A stretch of 64,000 nt of DNA from Symsagittifera roscoffensis (taxonomy: Eukaryota; Xenacoelomorpha; Acoela; Convolutidae): NCBI RefSeq assembly GCF_963678635.1, contig NC_087064.1, positions 67,382,025 to 67,446,024 of the forward strand, in the 5' to 3' direction. Of this stretch, positions 35,201-44,200 are shown piece by piece. The notes under the pieces were generated by a model. It made no database searches. It had not been told where the DNA came from and worked only from the letters and a program-made list of their open reading frames with translations. Numbering within the stretch: the first letter of the stretch is position 1; each line of letters opens with the position of its first letter. The position numbers were made by a program, and so were the translations under genes.

Positions 35201-38200
35201 CCACCTTGCACAAAATGTACAGATTTTTTGTCAAAAGTAAGAAGACTAGAGATTTTTAGTGGGCTGTGTATGAGGCTCTTTGTGACGTATAATTCTTATC
35301 AATTAGAAAACTAGTTTCAGAGTAATGCGTGATTAATTTTAAAAAATCAAAATTAACCCTTTTTGAGGTTAAATTTTGGTTGAGAGTTTTGAAGAAAAAT
35401 TGTTAGAATTGTTGATTATTGTGAAAAAGCGCACCACATATAAAACTGCATGGGTGTATTTAGTTTGGTAACACATCAGTGGAATAGTTTTGACTCGATT
35501 TGATTGATTAAATCATAAGTCAAATTCTTTCCTCTCATTTTTGAATTTAATTCAGAGCATAAGATTTCTCTCAGATAGTTTTAAAAAATTCTTTAAAAAG
35601 AGCTAGTAAAAATTTGAAGTTTGTACATAAGCCACCACCTCGCCCAAAATGTGCTAATTTTTTGCCGAAAGTATGAAGACTTTTTTGAAAACTAATTTAC
35701 ATTGGAACGGTTTTTTGGTCGCGTTGACAATTGAGTATACTAGCGATGAACAAGTAATTGTTCGTAAAAAGTGACAAAATATTTGTGCTCGGGTATTCTT
35801 TTTCTCCAAACAATTTTTAAAATCTTACCAAAAAATTTTTTAACGGATTTTTTTTGATATCAGTCGAAAGTTATTGATGTCTTGAGCTTCAAAGATGTTT
35901 CACTAAGGATCTTTTTTTGTAAAGTTAAGAGGCCAGTGCAAGTTTTTGCCTCGTTATGACAATTAACGCGTAATTTGTTGCGCGCTATCAACGCCTAAGA
36001 TTGAATCCGTCTTAGGAATTATTTTGAAACTGAGTAAAGGTATGATATTTCTTTCAATTAAATTTTGCTACAGACAAATTTTGAAATTTTTTTTATCTCG
36101 TTTGAAAGTTTTTTTAATTGTTTTAAGCGCACACTAATATAAAGACGTTAAAAGTTGTCGAAATGCGCAGGATTTTGCTTTGATACAAACAGTCTTGTTG
36201 GCTCTTATGACTTTAGTCTTAGTTAATTTAGTGCAAAACAAGATTAAAAAGTAATAAAAAGTCTGCTACAGCTGCTGTTTTATGCAAGTAAATAACAGCG
36301 CTGATTTAGATTAACCGGACACAAGGAACAAAATTTGAATTTTCATTTACATTTTTCTCAAATTTAGTTGAGGTTAGACAGCAAGAGAACAAAAAATGAT
36401 GCTTTTTTTCTCCAAAAAATTTAACCAAAATTTTACTTCAAAAATGGGTCACTTTAGTTTTTTTTTCTAAATAATGAAGAATTATGCTAAAACCACTTTG
36501 TTCGTTGAGGAGGAATATATATCCCAAGAAGCGTCTTACACATTTCAATAAAATTCTAGTTGAATCGTTTTTTTAAAAAAAAATTGACCAAATTGTTTAA
36601 AATTTGTTTTTAAGAAACGATTTTGGTTTTTATATAGTAAATTTTTTTCTAATACAAGTTTTTGGGCATTTGACTCTTCTAGATTTTTGGTTGGCTGTAT
36701 AAAAAGGCATTTGTGATCTATATTTATCATCAATTAAAAAAGTAGTTTCAGCTTAATGCCTGATTAATTAAAAAAGCAAAAATGACACTTTTTGAGGTTA
36801 AATTTCTGGTTGAGAGTTTTGGAGAAAAATTTGCACCATATTAATTCTGCTCAAATTTTAAGCAACTTTTAGCACCCTGTAATAGCCTTCTTGTGATATA
36901 GTTTTCTCATCTATAATCATAGTCGTTTCAGCGTAATTCTTGAATAATTAAAAAAAGCCAAAATGACCCATTTTTGGAGTAAGAATTTGGTTGAGAGTTT
37001 TGGAGAAAGAACTACACCATATTAATTTTGGTGAAGTTCTAAGCAATTTTCGTTCTGTTCACTTTTTGTCTAATCTTAATTCAATTGGAGAAAAACGCGT
37101 TTGCTGCCATGCAGTTTTCTCTCTTGAGCTTCGGAAAATTTTCGCGATATCTTGATTTGGAATGACATGCGTTTAGAATTGTTGCTATCTTTTGCCATGC
37201 AGACAAATTAAATTACGAAATCTTTTAAAACATTTTTTTTGACATTGCTTCGATACCATAGACCTTGACAGGTTGAACCAACCCGTTTATAATCTTTCGT
37301 TAGTCAGATCATGATATAACTGTTTTTCATATAAATAATTTTAGCTTTCGAAGATTTTTGTAATTGGGGTTTTATTGAAGCCAGTAATTTGGAATAGTTT
37401 TTTTAAAGATCTGTCGAAAACCCAAAATGGCCAAATTTTCTCTGCTGCACTTTGGAAGGTTAAAAAAAAATTTTGGCACAAGATTCTGCTCAAATTTAGT
37501 TTACACTAACGGCGCAGAAGGCACCTTCAGAAAAGTTTTAGGTTTGGTCGGCCAGAAAGGGCTGTCGTAAAATAGTACCAAGAGGACCTTTGGAACATTT
37601 TAGTACCTAAACTTAGGGCGGTAAAGGCAAAACTATTGAACAATGAAAAGTATTCAATCTTTCAATATTGACGGGATGGTTTCCCTTTATCACTAATTGG
37701 GTCAAAAAAAATTGAAATGAAGAAAATTTCAAAAAAGGAGTGAAGTTTTGGTTCTTTCTTTGAGGCGTTGTCTATTTCATTTTCTTGTCTGGCTTAATGA
37801 TAAGCACTACTGTTGTAAAACCCTCCTGTCAATTTTAAAAGACTCGCTGTTTTTTGTACCGTATAAAAAATCAATAAAAAAGGATAACCTTCTTAATTTC
37901 CCCAGGTAAATAATAGTATGATATAAAAAAATTGCCACTTTTCAGGCCTATGTGAACAATTTTTACAGATTGAATGACTGTTACAGAAAAAGTTTTTTCT
38001 AAGCATTGAAGCGTATGAGAATGGGAGTTGTGTTTTCATACTTTTCTAATATGATATGGAAAGGAAAACCTTGGAGCTCTCCGCTCAAATTTGGCATGAT
38101 TTATCTCTAAAAAACGCAAGCGGCAAATAATCATTGGTGGTTTTCATCAAAATTTTGATACCGAGTTGTGTCTTTAAATATATAAAGATCAAGATTTTAT

Positions 38201-41200
38201 TACAAAAACGAAAAAAATCGGATCTCTTAACTATATGCCACCTTTTGCAAAAGGGTGGATTCGTGATTAGGCAACGGGTTCTCATATTATTCTCATAGAA
38301 TTCACAGTGTTAAGAATTCTCATATGCTTAAACGTTGATTTGTTTCTTTATAGGGGGATATTCCTTACTAGGTACCCGAGGGCGATATAGTTAGAGAGAT
38401 CCAAAAAATCAATTGAATTGTTATTTTTTTGACGAAGTCAATTTTCTTAAAGGTAATAAAATGGGGTGATTAAGTGAACACAATTGTTGAACAAGTTTTT
38501 TTCAGGTAGTCTCAGAAGTCTGATCAACTCTTACACGTGGAGGAAGACGACCCTGAGTATCTGCACGATAGTTTTTGTGGTCAGATTCTGCTACTATGGC
38601 ACTATCCTGCAAACGACAGAGATATTCCAGGAGCAGGATGTGGGCTCCTTCTGCGATCTACAGGGTGCACTAGGCGTATACAGGTAGAAAAACGAGTTCT
38701 TCTCTTTTTAGCCAACCCTCAGCTAAGGAGCAACAAAAAGCTATCGCCCCCCACCAAAAATAGTAATTTTTTTTTGTAATTTGAGTGCTTATTATTTACT
38801 GAGGCCTATTATTTACCCAAAACACGAAGATTGTTAAGCTTCATTTTTCTTGAAACAAACAAATTTGAAAATTTAATATGTTTTTTTTTGCTGTTGCAAT
38901 CTTTTTATTTACATTACCGTCAGCTTAGTGTGTTATTACGAACCTTTTGTTCTTATCTAACTCGCAAATGAAATGACCCGGGTTTAGCTCACATTGAAAA
39001 TTAGCGATAACGGTTTTTTTCCTTTTCCCCCATCTCACACGGTCTGGTCTAACGAGTAGTTTTACAAGGTTGATTATGAAAACCAAATATGCTTGTCATG
39101 GCCTAATTAGTCTGCATGTCAGTTTTTATGATAATCGGACAATGTGAACGATAATTTTTATTATAAGAATTTGCAGGTGGGGGAAAAGGAAAAAGAGCCG
39201 CGATAACAAAGTGAAAAAAAAATAGCAATCGCTATTGATGAATTATCGATGTTCGTTGCCACAATAGAAAATTTTATCGATAGATTGTCGCCAATACGGC
39301 AGAATTTCAGCAATGAAACATCGATAAAAACCTATCAAAATGAGCAGAAATACTTAACTACCTAGGTTTGATCCCACAACCATCAGCATTGCAGACATCT
39401 TTTCTACCTTTGCGCCAGCACTCTTTAGATAGGCTCAAGTTAAAGTGCTTATAACCCCGCACTCTCATTTGAAAGCTACAAGAATGAGTTAAAATTTCTT
39501 AAGTTTTACCCGTAATTTCTTTGTTTCTGAACTGGAATATTGTATATATAATCTAATTTTCTGGTCAGAAATTCTTTGTGAAATGTTTAAATACAGCAAG
39601 GATTTTCTTAAAAATTTTTATTTCTCAACTTATTTCTGATCAAAAGTTAGCTAAATCTAGGCTAATTCTAGCAAGAAAAAGTCTCCGGCTGGTGCTCAAA
39701 TTCTCGGCCTGCTATTTTATAGGCAAATGTGCAACCCGCTAGTCCACATGACCTGATAATGTAGGACACTTTTAAAAATCTAATTCAAAGCAACACTTGT
39801 TATAAGAAGTGTTACTTCGCGTTGTTTTTGTGTATACTCGAAGCATGCATTTTTCGTTGCACTTGAGCAGTGAACTAATTTCTGGTTATTTTTTTTCCAG
39901 AAACTGTTTACTTCAAAAGTAGAAATTAAATAAATTGTTTCTGTAGAAAAAAAAACAAAAAACTTGGCTAGGTAATTTATATCACTTTTCTATCTATGAA
40001 AACAGCTTTCGCTGGGTACGGGTTCCGCTTACTTTTTACGAAGTCATTACTGAAATAGCTCTGAAATATCGCAGGTTTATCTATGCAATAACTCGGGAAT
40101 TTAGGAATTATACATGAATCAAAGCTGGAAAGCGCGGGATACTAAAGAAAAAGCGATAATTAAGGGTAGGACTTCAACCCGGGTGTTTATTAAAAGTGTT
40201 CACTTATTTGCAAATTTCACTGTACCCTTCAAAAAAGGATAGCATCTGTTATCTGCTTTATATGTGGCCAATGTTTAATCTTCTATCTTCAATTCACTAA
40301 AAAGCTTCCATGGATGTGCTGGTAGTGTGTGTTTGTTCAGCTTGAGGTCGCAGGTTCGAATCTTAGACCATGCCAAGTTTGCGCTAATTCGAGGCTTATT
40401 TTTGCTTCTTCTTGTTGTACTTTGTAAGGTTGTTTTTTGTCGTGATCTCGCAAGTGTTTGCGTAGCAGAGCTTTACCTCTGACTAAATTTTGCTGGCCTT
40501 GCGATTCCTAAAAATTATTAAAATGGTGTGATTAAGTGAAGAGATTTGTTGAACTTCTTTTTGCATGCCAATTTCCGCATGAACAGTTTTTAGATTACTG
40601 AGGCAAAATCTATTCGAGAGCTAAGGTAGAAAAGTAAAAGTGATAAGTTGATACCTTTTGAAATATGTATTTAAAACAGGGTGGATCTAGGATTTTCTCG
40701 AAAGGTGCAAACTTTCATTTTTTTGAAATTTTTTTGCTCATTCTTAGATCGACCAAGTGGAGTTTTCGAGCTCGCTCTTTCCAAACACGATTAGGACCCT
40801 ATTTTGACCATATTTTTCCTCGCAGGCAAATATTGGAAATAACAGGCAAAAAATACTTTTTAGGCGTTTTTTGGAAGATTTTGACCAAAAAATTGCCTTT
40901 TTTTGGTCCGCGCTTCCCCCTCATAGTTAGCACATAACGGCGCTCCAAAACGGTTGTTCTCAATAATATAAAAAGGACCTTCTAGGCAACGAAAGGTCAA
41001 ATTAATTTTCATTGAGTTATGAGTTCGTACAATTAGGCCTAAAAACAACATTTGAAGTTTCAAAAATTTTGTCCACTTTTTTTAGGTTTACCAAATTGAT
41101 TTTCCAAGTGCTCACAGAACACTAGAAAGACCGATTTTGACAAATTAAAAAAAAAAACAGGACAAATGCCATAAAATTAAGTTTTTTTGTCGCGCTCTCC

Positions 41201-44200
41201 CTTTCAAAGTTGGTATATATTGGTGCCGACAACGCCTTTGGAAAAAATTTGAGGACTCTCGGCCGAAAATAGATGTCATAAAGTAATAGCAAAAGTGCTT
41301 CTTTGCTTGGTGAAGGGTCGAACCCCTGAGGAAGAGGGGGAGGAAAGAGGGAGGTCTGCGTGAACTCAAAGCATCTAACAAGACTTTAATCCCAATAATG
41401 GTCTTCTTTGATGAAATTCAGCTTCAGTTTAGAAGTTAAGATCAATGTTTTGTCTAATCGGGTTCTTTGATTTTCTTACCTTTTTTTTTCATTTCAGATT
41501 TCAGTTCTTAATCACAGAGACTGTTCATCCCTTGCTAACTTGATGAATTAAATAATCCAACGCAATTGAAACATTGGAAGTTCTACAATTCCAATGCGAA
41601 GGAAAACCAAAGTTATACACCTACGCGAAATGCAGTCTAAAGAATTTGCAGTCGTTTTTTAACCATTTCAGGCACTAAGAAAAAGCTCGCAAAATTACCG
41701 AAAGTTTTTTGAAAATCCGACTCCTCAGGTCTAACTAAGAAAAGGTCCACAAAATTTTCGAAAGTTTTTTGAAAATCCGACCCCTCAGGTCTAACTACAA
41801 AAAGGTCCACAAAATGATCGAAAGTTTTTTGAAAATCCGACCCCTCAGATCTAACAAAGAAAAGGTCCACAAAATTATCGAAAGTTTTTTGAAAATCCGA
41901 CCCCTCAGGACTAACTAAGAAAAGGTCCACAAAATTATCGAACGTTTTTTGAAAATCCGACCCCTCAGGTCTAACTAAAAAAAGGTCCACAATATTATTG
42001 AAATTTTTTGAAAATCCGACCCCTCAGGTCTAACTACGAAAAGATCCACAAAATTATCGGAAGGTTATTGAAAATCCGACCCCTCAGTTCTATCTCAGAA
42101 AAAGTCCACCAAGATATCGAAAGTTTTTTAAAAATCCGACCCCTCAAGTCTAACTAAGAAAAGGTCCACAAAATTATCGAAAAGTTTTTGAAAATCCGAC
42201 CCCTCAGGTCTAACTAAGAAAAGGTCCACAAAATTATCGAACGTTTTTTGAAAATCCGACCCCTCAGGTCTAACTAAGAAAAGGTCCACAATATTATTGA
42301 AATTTTTTGAAAATCCGACCCCTCAGGTCTAACTACGAAAAGGTCCACAAAATTATCGGAAGGTTATTGAAAATCCGACCCCTCAGTTCTATCTCAGAAA
42401 AAGTCCACCAAGATATCGAAAGTTTTTTGAAAATCCGACCCCTCAAGTCTAATTAAGAAAAGGTCCACAAAATTATCGAAAAGTTTTTGAAAATCCGACC
42501 CCTCAGGTCTAACTAAGAAAAGGTCAACAAAATTATCGAAAGCTTTTTGAAAATCCGACCCTTCAGGTCCAACTAGAAAAGGTCCACAAAATTATCAAAA
42601 GTTGTTTGAAATTCCGACCCCTCAGGTCCAACTAAGAAAAGGTCCACAAAATTATCGAAAGTTTTTTGAGGAACTACAAAAAGGTCCACAAAATTATCGA
42701 AAAATTTTTGAAAATCCGACCCCTCAGGTCCAACTAGAAAAGGTCCACAAAATTATCAAATGTTTTTTGAAATTCCGACCCCTCAGGTCCAACTAAGAAA
42801 AGGTCCACAAAATTATCGAAAGTTTTTGGAGGATCCGACCTGTTCTAACTCATAAAAGGTTCACAAAATAATCGAAAGTTTTTTGAAAATCCGACGCCTC
42901 AGGTCTAACTAAGAAAAGGTCAGCAAAAATATCGAAAGTTTTTGTGAAAATTCGACCCCTCAGGTCTAACTAAGGAAAGGTTCACAAAATAATCAAAAAT
43001 TTTTTGAAAATCCGACTCCTCGGGTCTAACTAAGAAAAGGTCCACAAAATTATCGAACGTTTTTTGAAAATCCGACCCCTCAGGTCTAACTAAGAAAAGG
43101 TCCACAATATTATTGAAATTTTTTGAAAATCCGACCCCTCAGGTCTAACTACGAAAAGGTCCACAAAATCTAGAATTTTCTCGAGGGGAGGGGTCGGAAT
43201 TTCAAAAAATGTTTTGATAATTTTGTAGACTTTTTCTTAGTTAGACCAAACTGATTTTCCGAGCCCTCCCAAATCACTAAGAAAAGTCCAAAAAATGCGT
43301 TTTTAGGAGTTTTTGGAAAAGCAGGCAAATTCACGGGAGATGTTAAAAAAATACAGGCCAAAAAAGGCGGTCGCCCCTCAAAAAAAGTATTGACAAAAAC
43401 AGCCAAAAAAAGAAGTCTTAAAATAGTACCAAAGGGAGAACCTTTTGGTAGTCAGGGGCCGAACTCCTGAATGGGGGGCGTCCGACCCCGCTATACTCCT
43501 AAATGCACCACGTTCGGTAAGTATATTATAAGAAGAAGCCCTAAATATTGTTGCTAATAGGTGCAAATCGATGTGCAAGCGACTGCACTCTCACGACTAC
43601 GTAGACTTACTCTTGACAACTCTGGCCGAGTTCCCCGGTCTAGTGGTGACCTACTTCATAGTGGACAAGTACGGCAGGAGACTCAGTCTAGCAGCTGTAT
43701 TGGGGGGCATGTCAATCGGCTACAGCATTCTCTTCATCTGCCCCGGAAGGACAGTCACCGACGCCGCTTTCTTCATAGCGCGCGCACTCGCCATCTCATC
43801 ATTTAACACTATCGTCTTGTACGGGGCCGAAATTTATCCGACCAATATGCGGGCCACAGGTACGTGTAAAAGATATGTAACACGAACCAATTCTATTTGG
43901 CCGAATATTCGATTTTCTTCTTTTCCGAAAAGACACTCTATATTCGTGTAATATGACATCGAAACCGCCACGATAACCGAAATTGGTATCGATACAAAAT
44001 GCCTCTAGAATTTCAGGTTTTACGAATTGGCAAATGTTTTTTTTTACTTTAATGTCACTTTTTTCGAATTGCGAGGTGACATGCAACACAGACTATTCAG
44101 CCTGATATTCGGCTGATCAATCGGGATATGTGACAAGGATTTAGGAGTTGATCCCCTCGGACTTTCGCCAAAAAAGTGGAAAAACAATGTTACCAATCCT

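Noticed and set aside
39690-39760. A functional tRNA gene
   Set aside because: The A and B boxes are degenerate and the arms do not pair fully, so at most a tRNA-derived fragment.
41637-41990. A protein with 20-residue VDLFLVRPEGSDFQKTF repeats
   Set aside because: The period is exactly the 60-bp minisatellite unit, which is a multiple of three. The array derives from a MITE, so the frame is accidental.
41683-43170. A CRISPR-like array
   Set aside because: Units are contiguous, with no unique spacers, in a eukaryotic intron. It is a tandem minisatellite.
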